Assembly: GCA_039187815.1 (NCBI GenBank)
Contig: JBCCZI010000003.1
Coordinates: forward strand, 1 to 64,000
Direction: 5' to 3'
DNA from: Thermohalobaculum sp039187815
Lineage (GTDB): Bacteria; Pseudomonadota; Alphaproteobacteria; Rhodobacterales; Rhodobacteraceae
Length of the DNA stretch: 64,000 nt
The stretch's first letter is position 1. Each line of letters opens with the position of its first letter. The notes beneath the pieces were generated by a model, which did no database searches, was not told the origin of the DNA, and saw nothing but the letters and a program-made list of their open reading frames with translations. A program made the position numbers and the translations under genes. Of the stretch, positions 8,780 to 17,210 are shown piece by piece.

Positions 8780-9622
8780 ATGTTCGAGATCGCCACCGTC
8801 TCTTACACCGATCCCAAAGCGCCGGCCGCCTTCGCCCGCTCGTTGCACGAAACCGGGTTCGCAGTGCTGACCGACCATCCGATCACGCCGGACCGAATCG
8901 AAGGGACCTATGCGCTCTGGGGCGACTTCTTCAACTCCGAGGAGAAGCATGCGTGGACCCGCAAGGAAGGTGCGTCCGAGGGCTATTTCCCCTTCCGCTC
9001 CGAGAACGCCAAGGACAGCGCGGTCAAGGATCTGAAGGAGTTCTACCACGTCTACCCCGAGGGGCCTGTGCCGCCGGCGCTGGCGACCGAGACGATGGCG
9101 CTCCATGCGGATCTTGTGGCCGTCGGCACTCGCTTGCTCGAATGGCTGCAAGGCGAGAGCCCCGTGGAGGTCACCGGCGCGCTGAGCGAGCCGCTGCCCA
9201 ACATGCTCGCGGGGTCCAAGCAGAACCTGTTGCGGATCTTGCACTATCCCGCGCTGGATGCGCCGCCCGAGCCCGGAGCGGTCCGCGCGGCAGCCCATGG
9301 TGATATCAATTTGGTGACCTGCCTTCTTGCAGGCTCCGAGCCCGGTCTCGAGGCCAAGGACACCCGCGGCACCTGGCACCGCGTGCCCTGCGATCCGGGC
9401 ATGATGGCGATCAATGCAGGCGATATGCTCGAGATGGCGACGGCCGGCTACTTCCCCGCGACGGTGCACCAAGTGGTGAATCCGCCGGCTGAGGAGGCCG
9501 GAAAACCCCGGTTCTCGATGCCCATGTTCTTGCACCCACGCCCAGAGGTTGTGCTTAAGCCAGGCACCACCGCCGATGACTTTCTGACCGAGCGCCTTCG
9601 CGAGATCGGTTTGGGGAGTTGA
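8780..9622 (+). CDS. 2-oxoglutarate/Fe(II) oxygenase, isopenicillin N synthase-like
   Basis: Protein of 280 residues with a DIOX-type N-terminal region (GFAVLTDHPI, GYFPF) and a 2OG-Fe(II) domain. The iron ligands are visible: HGD at about residues 173-175 (AAHGDINLVTC) and His at about 230 (TVHQVVNP). RFSMPMF provides the Arg/Ser pair for 2-oxoglutarate. The substrate is unknown. Its place between the nucleoside hydrolase and the nucleoside-binding protein suggests it oxidises a base or modified nucleoside, which is inference. ATG 8780 follows AAGGAG. Confidence 0.8.
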   Translation: MFEIATVSYTDPKAPAAFARSLHETGFAVLTDHPITPDRIEGTYALWGDFFNSEEKHAWTRKEGASEGYFPFRSENAKDSAVKDLKEFYHVYPEGPVPPALATETMALHADLVAVGTRLLEWLQGESPVEVTGALSEPLPNMLAGSKQNLLRILHYPALDAPPEPGAVRAAAHGDINLVTCLLAGSEPGLEAKDTRGTWHRVPCDPGMMAINAGDMLEMATAGYFPATVHQVVNPPAEEAGKPRFSMPMFLHPRPEVVLKPGTTADDFLTERLREIGLGS

Positions 9623-9745
9623 TGAAGGCAGGCCACAGAACGCTGCCCATCTGGGCCACTGGGAACGTCCAGAGCAGCGAAATGCCCTTAACGCAACGCC
9701 TCGGCTGTGATTAATCTACGTCAAATTAACAAGCGAGGTGTCCCC

Positions 9746-10738
9746 ATGCTGAAGACCCTGATCTCTGTGGCGACCGCAGCCGTCATCGCGACCTCAGCGC
9801 TGGCCGATGAGTTCAAGCCCGCTGTGGTGTTCGACATGGGCGGCAAATTCGACAAGAGCTTCAACGAAGGGGTCTGGAACGGCGTCAAGCGGTTCATCGA
9901 CGAGACCGGCGTCGAGGTTATGGAGTTCGAGGTCACCAACGAGACCCAGCGCGAGCAGGCGATGCGCCGCATGGTCCGCCGTGGCGCCACCGTCGTCTTG
10001 GGCGTCGGCTTTGCCCAGGCGGACGCCGTAGACAAGGTGGCCGCCGACAACCCGGACGTGAATTTTGCCATTATTGATGTGAGCTGGCTCGACCAGCCCA
10101 ACCTGCGCCAGTATGCGTTCAAGGAACATGAGGGCAGCTATTTGGTCGGCGTGGCGGCGGCCATGACCAGCGGCACAGGCAAGGTCGGCTTTGTCGGCGG
10201 CATGGACATCCCGCTGATTCGCAAGTTCGCCTGCGGCTATGTGCAGGGGGCCAAGGCCTCGGGCGCCTCGGAGGTCATCGAGAACATGACCGGCACGACG
10301 CCGAGCGCCTGGAATGATCCGACCAAGGGCGCGGAGCTCGCCCAGAGCCAGATCGACCGCGGGGCGGATGTGATCTATCATGCGGCCGGCGGCACGGGGC
10401 TGGGCGTCATCCGCGCGGCGGCCGATGCCGGCAAGCTCGCGATCGGCGTGGACAGCAACCAGAACGGCGTGGCCCCGGGTTCGGTTCTGACCTCGATGAT
10501 CAAGCGCGTGGATGTTGCCGCCTATGACACGCTTAAGGACGCCAAGGAGGGCAGCTTTACACCTGGCGTTCGGATCCTTGGCCTGGCCGAGGACGGCGTG
10601 GACTGGGCGCTCGACGACAACAATGCAAACCTCGTCAGCGCAGACGTGAAGGCCGCGGTCGAGGCAGCCAAGGCGGGCATCATCGGCGGCGACATCGTGG
10701 TGCACGATTACACCGTTGACGGCGCCTGCCCGCACTGA
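9746..10738 (+). CDS. BMP-family nucleoside-binding protein of ABC transporter
   Basis: Periplasmic binding protein of 330 residues. Residues 1-20 are a signal peptide cleaved after ALA. The mature sequence has BMP/PnrA family motifs: VFDMGGKFDKSFNEGVWNG, then IYHAAGGTGLGVI and GVDSNQNGVAPGSVLTSM. BMP proteins with RbsA-like ATPases and paired permeases import purine or pyrimidine nucleosides, which agrees with the hydrolase, ribokinase and deaminase here. I used ATG 9746, with GAGGTG upstream, rather than the upstream in-frame codon. Confidence 0.9.
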   Translation: MLKTLISVATAAVIATSALADEFKPAVVFDMGGKFDKSFNEGVWNGVKRFIDETGVEVMEFEVTNETQREQAMRRMVRRGATVVLGVGFAQADAVDKVAADNPDVNFAIIDVSWLDQPNLRQYAFKEHEGSYLVGVAAAMTSGTGKVGFVGGMDIPLIRKFACGYVQGAKASGASEVIENMTGTTPSAWNDPTKGAELAQSQIDRGADVIYHAAGGTGLGVIRAAADAGKLAIGVDSNQNGVAPGSVLTSMIKRVDVAAYDTLKDAKEGSFTPGVRILGLAEDGVDWALDDNNANLVSADVKAAVEAAKAGIIGGDIVVHDYTVDGACPH

Positions 10739-10763
10739 GGCCCAGGGCCCGGGCGCCGGTACG

Positions 10764-11453
10764 ATGGCCATTCTGGTCCGACTGCTGCGCATGCTTTGGC
10801 ATCTCGCGGTGGGGCTTGTCCTAGTCCCATTGCCCGCCATGCTGCTGCTGGAGTTCCTGGATCGGATCCGGCTTTTCGGCACGGTGCCCCCCATGATCTG
10901 GACCCTGACTTTTCTGGGGTCGGCCTGTGCGTATTGGGGATGGGTCTGGTACAGCCGGCAGAACCACCTGCATGGATTGTTCACCATCGAGGCGCAGGCC
11001 CAGCCGGGTGAGGGGCACGACCCTGAGACGCCACCCGAAGTCATCCCGATGCCGAATCTCCCCTCGCGCCCGATCACCCATGAGCGCACCGAGTTTGTGA
11101 TCCGCACGGCGCACCGGCTCCGCACGGCCGGTTGGCGGGTCGAGTGGTTCGAGCGGTCGAGCCCGCTGGATCTCGACTTGGTGGCTGGGCAGGACAGCAT
11201 GACGGTCGCCTTCTGGTGCCTGCCGGATCCGATGGTCATCAATTCAGGCGATATTCGCCGAGCGGTGGAGGCCGGCTGGCGTATCGGCGTGAATGCCGCC
11301 GTTCTGATGACGCCCGAAGAGCCCCCCGGCGGCATCCGCAACCTGGCTGAGCGGAGCGGGCTAGTCCTGCTGACGCCAAAGGACATCGAAACTCTGGCCG
11401 CCGGGTTCACCCGCACAAGGCGCAGCGGCACCAATGGCGGAGTGCTGCGTTGA
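10764..11453 (+). CDS. Two-TM protein with possible degenerate restriction-endonuclease-like domain (paralogue A)
   Basis: Protein of 229 residues. Two transmembrane helices (about 13-32 and 40-60) are followed by a Pro/Glu-rich linker. The C-terminal alpha/beta domain (about 110-215) resembles the Mrr/RecB-like nuclease fold in pattern: TAGWRVEWFERSS, LDLDLVAG, then a strand where Q-x-K should stand (here AFWC), and a closing SGLVLLTPKDI. No catalytic Lys is visible, so nuclease activity is unlikely. It is a diverged paralogue of the protein at 11917-12693. It starts 25 bases after the binding-protein gene; no clear ribosome-binding site precedes this ATG. Confidence 0.7.
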   Translation: MAILVRLLRMLWHLAVGLVLVPLPAMLLLEFLDRIRLFGTVPPMIWTLTFLGSACAYWGWVWYSRQNHLHGLFTIEAQAQPGEGHDPETPPEVIPMPNLPSRPITHERTEFVIRTAHRLRTAGWRVEWFERSSPLDLDLVAGQDSMTVAFWCLPDPMVINSGDIRRAVEAGWRIGVNAAVLMTPEEPPGGIRNLAERSGLVLLTPKDIETLAAGFTRTRRSGTNGGVLR

Positions 11454-11920
11454 GTGAGATCTCCGAGGGCGACCGCGGCTTTCGCGTGCGGGCCTTGGGG
11501 GAGATCGCCATCCGCTGCGCCGATCTCGATGCGATGGAGCGCTTCTACGGCACGGTGATCGGGCTCGAAAAACTGTCCGATCGGGACGGTGGCATCACGT
11601 TCTTCCGGATCGCCGACGGCCACCAAGGGCACATATCGGTGCTGGCGCTCTTCGGTCCCGGTGCCGGGCGCCCGGAACTGCACCGCATCAGCGATCTGGC
11701 ACCCGAAACGGGCGAACGCTCCTCTCTGCATCACCTGGCTCTCAGCCTCGGCTATGACGAGCAAGAGCGCGCCATGGCCTGGTACTACAAAATCGGACAG
11801 CCCTACCGCGTCGAAGTGTTCGATTGGGTCGGCTGGCGCGGTGTCTTTACCGAGGACCCCGAGGGCAACACCGTCGAATTGGTCGCCGGCATCCCTGGCT
11901 GGAAAGGCCGCTCCGCATGA
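11450..11920 (+). CDS. VOC (glyoxalase/dioxygenase fold) protein
   Basis: Protein of 156 residues with two beta-alpha-beta-beta-beta VOC modules. The first has IAIRCADLDAMERFYGTVIG and the second HHLALSL through FTEDPEGNTVELV. Possible metal ligands are the His of HHLALS and the Glu of TVELV. The substrate is unknown. The start appears to be TTG at 11450 inside the stop of the previous gene (TTGA overlap); the next gene overlaps by ATGA. This fixes it as part of the nucleoside transporter operon. Confidence 0.8.
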   Translation: MSEISEGDRGFRVRALGEIAIRCADLDAMERFYGTVIGLEKLSDRDGGITFFRIADGHQGHISVLALFGPGAGRPELHRISDLAPETGERSSLHHLALSLGYDEQERAMAWYYKIGQPYRVEVFDWVGWRGVFTEDPEGNTVELVAGIPGWKGRSA

Positions 11921-12693
11921 TCCAGCCAAAGACGCCTGGGCAGGTTGCGGCGCAGGCCGCAGAGCGGGCACTCGCCCCCGCCAGCAGGCTATTGCGCATC
12001 GGTCAGACCATCCTGATGGTGCTCGTCTCGCTGGTCTGCGCCCCGATCCCGTTGCTTCTGCTGCTGGCCGAGCAGTATCCCGAGGTGGAGGGGGCGCCGA
12101 GCATCCCGCCGGTGCTGGCGATCCTCACCGTTCTCGGATCGGCCGCGGTGTTCTGGGGCCTCGTGCTGATGGGACGCCGTTGGCGGCGGCTGCGGCGCGA
12201 GCGCTGGGTCAAGACGGTGGTTGACGCGGCCATGGATGCCCGCGGCCAGCCTCCCGCCGCTCCGCCGTCGGCGATTGAACCGCCGCGCAGGCCAGCGGGC
12301 CCCGGCACCCAGGAGGTCCTGGAGGACGCGGCTGGCTTTCGCGCCTGGGTGGGTCAGCGCCTGACGGCTCTCGGCTGGCGGGTCGAGCTTTTGGCCGAGG
12401 CCACAGGTGGCCCCGCTTATGTGATCGAGGGCAAGGTCGATGGCGCCGCCATGGCTCTGCCAATCTGGGTGCGCGCCGAGGATCGCTCGATCACCAGCCC
12501 GGATCTGAGCGGATGGGCCCTAATCGCAAACCGAACCGGCGTCCCCGTCGCAGTCATCGCCACCTTGGACGGCATCGATTCGCGCTCGCTCGGGCAGGCC
12601 GAGGATCTGGGCGTCGTGGTGGTTGAGCCGGATGAGCTACCCTTCCTGGCGGACATGATCACCGAGGGCCTCGCCCGCCGGAGATCAACATGA
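11917..12693 (+). CDS. Two-TM protein with possible degenerate restriction-endonuclease-like domain (paralogue B)
   Basis: Protein of 258 residues with the same layout as the product of 10764-11453. Two transmembrane helices share the pattern L..P.P..LLL, PP, LT.LGSA...WG. A Pro/Ala-rich linker leads to a C-terminal alpha/beta domain with LTALGWRVELL and LGVVVVEPDEL, aligning with AGWRVEW and SGLVLLTPKDI of paralogue A. The strand expected to carry Q-x-K reads PIWVR, so it also lacks the nuclease Lys. It overlaps the VOC gene and the ATPase gene by 4 bases each. A structural or regulatory role with the ABC transporter is inference. Confidence 0.7.
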   Translation: MIQPKTPGQVAAQAAERALAPASRLLRIGQTILMVLVSLVCAPIPLLLLLAEQYPEVEGAPSIPPVLAILTVLGSAAVFWGLVLMGRRWRRLRRERWVKTVVDAAMDARGQPPAAPPSAIEPPRRPAGPGTQEVLEDAAGFRAWVGQRLTALGWRVELLAEATGGPAYVIEGKVDGAAMALPIWVRAEDRSITSPDLSGWALIANRTGVPVAVIATLDGIDSRSLGQAEDLGVVVVEPDELPFLADMITEGLARRRST

Positions 12694-14240
12694 CGTCTCC
12701 GGCGATCCGCCTCCGAGGGATCACAAAGCGGTTCGGTCCGGTGGTGGCCAATGATGCGGTCGATCTTGAGGTTGCGCCTGGCACGATCCACGGGATCATC
12801 GGCGAGAACGGCGCGGGAAAATCCACTCTGGTCTCGATCCTCTACGGGTTCTACGAGGCGGACAGCGGCACCATGGAGATCGCCGGAACGCCTGCGCAGA
12901 TCCGCGACAGCGCCGATGCAATTGGGCACGGCATCGGCATGGTCCATCAGCACTTTATGCTGGTGCCAAACGCGACGGTGCTCGAGAACGTCATGCTCGG
13001 GGCCGAAGGCGGCTTCTTACTGAGCGAAGGCCGTGCTGCGACCCGCACCATCCTAGCCGAGCTTGCGCGCGACTATGGCCTTGAGGTCGATCCGGATGCG
13101 GTGGTGGGCAGCCTGCCGGTTGGCCTGCAACAGCGGGTCGAGATCCTGAAGGCGCTGCGGCGCGGGGCCGAGGTCCTGATCCTCGACGAGCCGACCGGCG
13201 TGCTGACCCCGGCCGAGACCGACCGCTTCTTTGAGATTCTGCGCAGTCTGCGGGACCGGGGCGTCACGGTGCTGCTGATCACCCACAAGCTGCGCGAGAT
13301 CATGGAGGTGACGGATGCCGTCTCGGTGATGCGCCAGGGGCGGATGGTCGCGCATCGCAAGACCTCCGAGACCAGCCGCGAGGAGCTGGCCGAGCTGATG
13401 GTCGGGCGCAAGGTCGTGCTCTCCGTCGAGCGTTTGGCGGCCGAAGCCGGGGAGACCGCCCTGGCCGCCCAAGGGCTCGCCTGGCGCGACGCCCAAGGCG
13501 TGGCCCGGCTGACAGATGTGTCGCTCGAGATCCGGGCGGGCGAGATCCTGGGCTTGGCAGGCGTCTCGGGCAATGGGCAGTCTGAGCTGCTGGATCTGCT
13601 CTCGGGCATCACGCCGCTGCAGACGGGCGAAATCCGGCTGGGTGAGCGGCAGATCACGCCGCGCGCACCCTGCGGGCCGGCCGGGATGCGGGATCTCGGC
13701 CTCGCCCATGTGCCCGAGGACCGCCATCTGCGCGGCCTGCTGCTCGGCTTCGAGGCGCGTGAGAGCGCGGTGCTCGGCTATCACGACGGCCCCGCCACGG
13801 GCACGGGCCGCTGGCTGAGCCCGCGCACCATGGCCCGCCACTGCGCGCAACTGATGCAGCGCTTTGACGTCCGCCCAGACAACCCGCGCCTGCGTACAGC
13901 CGGTTTCTCTGGTGGCAATCAGCAGAAGCTGGTCCTGGCCCGCGAGATCGAACAGGCACCCAAGGTGCTGTTGATCGGACAACCGACCCGGGGCGTCGAC
14001 ATCGGTGGGATCGAGTTCATCCATCGCCGCATCATGGAGATGAAGGCAGCGGGCACGGCCGTGTTGCTGGTCTCGGTCGAGCTCGACGAGATCATGGGCC
14101 TTGCCGACCGAATCGCCGTGATGAATGCCGGGCGCATCGTCGGCACGGTCGATCGAACCGAGGCGGATATTCAAACCATCGGCCTGATGATGGCGGGCGT
14201 CACAGGCACAGAGACGGCTGCCGCGGGAGCAGATGCATGA
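12690..14240 (+). CDS. Nucleoside ABC transporter ATPase (two ABC domains)
   Basis: Protein of 516 residues with two fused ATP-binding cassettes, as in RbsA/MglA and BMP-type nucleoside importers. Domain 1 has Walker A GENGAGKST near residue 40 and Walker B LILDEPTGVLTP. Domain 2 has a degenerate Walker A GVSGNGQSE, signature FSGGNQQKLVLARE and VLLIGQPTRGVDIG, where the usual Asp-Glu is replaced by Gly-Gln, suggesting a catalytically weakened second site. It couples ATP hydrolysis to uptake through the two permeases encoded next; frames overlap by 4 bases. Confidence 0.9.
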   Translation: MTSPAIRLRGITKRFGPVVANDAVDLEVAPGTIHGIIGENGAGKSTLVSILYGFYEADSGTMEIAGTPAQIRDSADAIGHGIGMVHQHFMLVPNATVLENVMLGAEGGFLLSEGRAATRTILAELARDYGLEVDPDAVVGSLPVGLQQRVEILKALRRGAEVLILDEPTGVLTPAETDRFFEILRSLRDRGVTVLLITHKLREIMEVTDAVSVMRQGRMVAHRKTSETSREELAELMVGRKVVLSVERLAAEAGETALAAQGLAWRDAQGVARLTDVSLEIRAGEILGLAGVSGNGQSELLDLLSGITPLQTGEIRLGERQITPRAPCGPAGMRDLGLAHVPEDRHLRGLLLGFEARESAVLGYHDGPATGTGRWLSPRTMARHCAQLMQRFDVRPDNPRLRTAGFSGGNQQKLVLAREIEQAPKVLLIGQPTRGVDIGGIEFIHRRIMEMKAAGTAVLLVSVELDEIMGLADRIAVMNAGRIVGTVDRTEADIQTIGLMMAGVTGTETAAAGADA

Positions 14241-15319
14241 GCCGGCTGCCGCCTTGGGCGGATCTCGGGCTCTTGCCCGCGATCAACCTGGCCCTGGCCT
14301 TTGCCGTCGCAGCGACGGTCGTAGCGCTGATCGGCGAAGATCCGCTCGAGGCGCTCTCGGTGATGATCCAGGGCGCCTTTGTCTATGAGGGAGCCATCGG
14401 CTACACGCTCTACTACACGACCAATTTCATCTTCACCGGGCTCGCGGTGGCGGTCGCGTTCCAGGCAAAGCTGTTCAATATCGGGGGCGAGGGTCAGGCC
14501 TATCTGGGCGGGCTCGGCGCCTTGGTGGTGTGCCTCGCGCTCGATCCCTGGCTGCCGGGCCTGCTGGTGATCCCCGTCGCGGTCGCCGGTGCCGCGCTCT
14601 TCGGAGCGGCCTGGGCCGCGGTGCCGGGCTGGCTGCAGGCGCATCGCGGCAGCCATATCGTGATCACCACGATCATGTTCAACTTCATCGCGGCCGGGAC
14701 CATGGTCGCCTTGCTCGCCGGCCCGTTGATGCGCCCGGGCCAATCGAGCCCCGAGAGCCGAGAAGTCGCCGAGGGGGCCCGCCTCCCCTTTGTGCACGAT
14801 TTGGCGGGTGCCGTCGGGATCGAGATGGGTCGCAGCCCGCTCAATCTGTCCTTCCTGATCGCCTTGGCGGCCTGTGTGCTGGTCTGGGTGTTGATCTGGC
14901 GGACCCGGTGGGGCTTTCGCCTGCGCACCATCGGCGAGTCCGAGCCCGCCGCCGTCTATGCCGGCATCGGCGTGCCGGGGATGGTCGTGGCCGCCATGGC
15001 CCTGTCGGGTGCGATTGCGGGATTGATGGCGACCAACGAGGTGATGGGCGCCCAAGGCAAAATGGTCCTCAACTTCACCTCGGGCTATGGCTTTACGGGC
15101 ATTGCGGTGGCGTTGATGGGCCGGGCGCATCCCTTGGGCGTGGTGCTGGCGGCGCTGCTGTTCGGCGCACTTTACCAAGGCGGGGCCGAGCTTGATTTCG
15201 AGTTCCAGACCATCACGCGCGAGATGGTTTTGCTGATCCAGGGGCTGATCATCCTCTTCTCGGGTGCGCTGGCGCTGATGTTCGTGCCCTGGCTCTCGCG
15301 GCTGATCGGGAGGGCATGA
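14237..15319 (+). CDS. Nucleoside ABC transporter permease 1
   Basis: Inner-membrane protein of 360 residues of the BPD_transp_2 family with about nine to ten hydrophobic helices. KLFNIGGEGQAYLGGLGAL and VIGLMATNEVMG-like patterns are shared with NupQ/BmpC-type permeases, and TTIMFNFIA is a typical conserved loop. It pairs with the next permease to form the channel. The ATG overlaps the ATPase stop by 4 bases. Confidence 0.9.
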   Translation: MSRLPPWADLGLLPAINLALAFAVAATVVALIGEDPLEALSVMIQGAFVYEGAIGYTLYYTTNFIFTGLAVAVAFQAKLFNIGGEGQAYLGGLGALVVCLALDPWLPGLLVIPVAVAGAALFGAAWAAVPGWLQAHRGSHIVITTIMFNFIAAGTMVALLAGPLMRPGQSSPESREVAEGARLPFVHDLAGAVGIEMGRSPLNLSFLIALAACVLVWVLIWRTRWGFRLRTIGESEPAAVYAGIGVPGMVVAAMALSGAIAGLMATNEVMGAQGKMVLNFTSGYGFTGIAVALMGRAHPLGVVLAALLFGALYQGGAELDFEFQTITREMVLLIQGLIILFSGALALMFVPWLSRLIGRA

Positions 15320-15320
15320 G

Positions 15321-16286
15321 ATGTGGCTTGATGCGCTGCTGTTGGCCGACTCGACCCTGCGCCTCGCAACCCCACTGATCCTCTGTGCCATGGCTGGCCT
15401 GGTCTCAGAGCGCGCCGGCGTCATCGATATCGGGCTCGAGGGCAAGCTGCTGGCCTCGGCCTTTGCCGCCGCGGCGGCGGCGTCGCTGACGGGCTCGGCC
15501 TGGGCGGGGCTCACCGCCGCCCTGGCAGCCTCGGCCAGCATGGCGGCGTTGCACGGGTTCGCCTGCATCACGCATCGGGGCGAGCAGATCATCTCGGGCG
15601 TCGCCATCAACATCCTGGCCTCCGGGCTGACGGTGGTGCTTGGCATCGCATTGTTTCGCCAAGGCGGGCAGACGCCTTTGCTCGGGCCCGAGGAGCGCTT
15701 CTCGCCCATTCTCCTGCCAGGGTCCGAGAGCTTGCGCGAGATCCCGGGCTTTGGGCCGTTCTGGGCCGAGCTGGCCTCGGGGCACAGCCTGCCGGTTTAT
15801 CTGGCGCTCGCATCCGTGCCACTGGTCTGGTGGCTGCTTTGGCACACGACCTTCGGGCTCCGCCTGCGGGCGGTCGGCGAGATGCCGAACGCCGTGGACA
15901 GCGCCGGTGTCTCGGTGGTCTGGCTCCGCTATCGCGGGGTGCTGATTGCGGGCTTGCTCTGCGGTTTGGCCGGCGCCTTTCTGTCGACGGCCCATGGCGC
16001 GGGCTTCGTGCGGGAGATGTCAGCGGGCAAAGGCTATATCGCGCTTGCGGCCATGATCTTTGGCAAGTGGCGGCCCTGGCCCGTTTTGGGCGCCTGCCTG
16101 CTGTTCGGGTTCCTCGAGGCCGCCGGCGCGCGCTTGCAAGGCACCGAATTGCCAGTGATCGGCGAGGTTCCCATCGAGTTCGTGCTTGTCCTTCCTTACG
16201 TGGCTACAGTGATCCTGCTGGCCGGGTTCTTTGGCAAGGCCGTACCGCCGAGGGCGCTTGGCGTGCCCTATAGGAAAGAGCGATGA
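15321..16286 (+). CDS. Nucleoside ABC transporter permease 2
   Basis: Second membrane subunit, 321 residues, BPD_transp_2 family. SERAGVIDIGLEGKLLASAF near residue 28 is the family signature, followed by GEQIISGVAINILASGLT and AEMIFGKW-like AAMIFGKWRPWP near the C-terminus. It starts one base after the first permease stops and overlaps the cytidine deaminase start by 4 bases, so deaminase and transporter are one transcription unit. Confidence 0.9.
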   Translation: MWLDALLLADSTLRLATPLILCAMAGLVSERAGVIDIGLEGKLLASAFAAAAAASLTGSAWAGLTAALAASASMAALHGFACITHRGEQIISGVAINILASGLTVVLGIALFRQGGQTPLLGPEERFSPILLPGSESLREIPGFGPFWAELASGHSLPVYLALASVPLVWWLLWHTTFGLRLRAVGEMPNAVDSAGVSVVWLRYRGVLIAGLLCGLAGAFLSTAHGAGFVREMSAGKGYIALAAMIFGKWRPWPVLGACLLFGFLEAAGARLQGTELPVIGEVPIEFVLVLPYVATVILLAGFFGKAVPPRALGVPYRKER

Positions 16287-16677
16287 GCGATCCTGAACTG
16301 CTCGCCGCCGCGGCGGAGATGCGCGCCCTCGCCTATGCCCCTATTCCAACTTCTCCGTGGGCGCTGCCTTGCGCGACACCGAGGGGCGGCTCCACCGCGG
16401 CTGCAATGTGGAGAACGCCGCCCTGCCCCAGAGCCAATGCGCCGAGGCCACCGCCATCGGCGCCATGATCGCGGCGGGCGGGCAAACCATTGCAGCCATC
16501 GCCATCGCCGGGCCGGATGGCCGGCCCTGTGCGCCCTGTGGCGGCTGCCCACAGCGCCTGCGCGAGTTTGCGGGCCCGGACACGCCGGTCTATCTCTGCG
16601 ATGGCAGCGGGTTGCTCGAGCGCCATCCGCTCGGAGCGCTGCATCCCGCCTCATTCGGCCCGGGCAGTCTCGGCTGA
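16283..16677 (+). pseudogene. cdd: Cytidine deaminase with single-base frameshift
   Basis: The first 19 codons (MSDPELLAAAAEMRALAYA) and the downstream frame (SVGAALRDTEGRLHRGCNVE, then PCAPCGGCPQRLREF) together make a normal cytidine deaminase. The zinc and catalytic motifs C-x-V-E-N-A and P-C-x-x-C are intact. The frames join only if one C is added to the run of four C at 16336-16339 (AYAPYSNF is expected). It therefore reads as a frameshifted gene or a homopolymer sequencing error. If intact it would convert (deoxy)cytidine to (deoxy)uridine after uptake. Confidence 0.85.
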
Positions 16678-16848
16678 GCGCGCAAGAAACTGGTTTTCGC
16701 CAGGCGCCGGCTGCGGCACACTTGGCTTGTTGCTTGTCTGTTCGGGAGGAATGCGATCCCGCCACGGCGATTTTTTGAACACTGGCTGTCGGCCGCGCTC
16801 GGTCATGGGTCGCGCTCTGCCGGACCTCGCAACGAAAGGGCGTTCCAA

Positions 16849-17205
16849 ATGGCCACCGTCTACGTCGATATCTTTCTCGCCGCCGTTCCGAATGAGAACC
16901 GCGAAGCCTTTCTGGCCCATGCCAAGGTCGCGCAAACGGTTCTGAAGGAGAACGGCGCCCTGCGGATCCTGGACGGTTGGGGCGAGGATGTGCCCGAGGG
17001 GCAGCTCACCTCGATGCCCATTGCGGTGCAGGCCGGTCCCGGCGAGACGGTCGTCGGCGGCTGGATCGAGTGGCCTGACAAGGCCACCCGCGATGCCGGT
17101 ATGGGCGCCATGATGCAAGACCCGCGTATGGCGCACATGGGCCACATGCCCTTTGATGGCAAGCGGATGATCTTCGGCGGCTTCTCCGTCCTGGCCGAGA
17201 GCTGA
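16849..17205 (+). CDS. DUF1428 family protein
   Basis: Protein of 118 residues of unknown function with the full DUF1428 pattern: YVDIFLAAVPNENREAFLAH, then DGWGEDVPEGQLTSMPIAVQ, WPDKATRDAGMGAMMQDPRM and MPFDGKRMIFGGF. The fold is expected to be a dimeric ferredoxin-like alpha/beta barrel. GAAAGG precedes the ATG. It lies five bases before the methyltransferase gene, probably in one transcript. Confidence 0.9.
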   Translation: MATVYVDIFLAAVPNENREAFLAHAKVAQTVLKENGALRILDGWGEDVPEGQLTSMPIAVQAGPGETVVGGWIEWPDKATRDAGMGAMMQDPRMAHMGHMPFDGKRMIFGGFSVLAES

Positions 17206-17210
17206 GCGTC

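Noticed and set aside
9794..11971. Minus-strand open frame of 725 codons
   Set aside because: It is antisense to the binding-protein, two-TM and VOC genes, all of which have family support; its composition is that of a codon-bias shadow.
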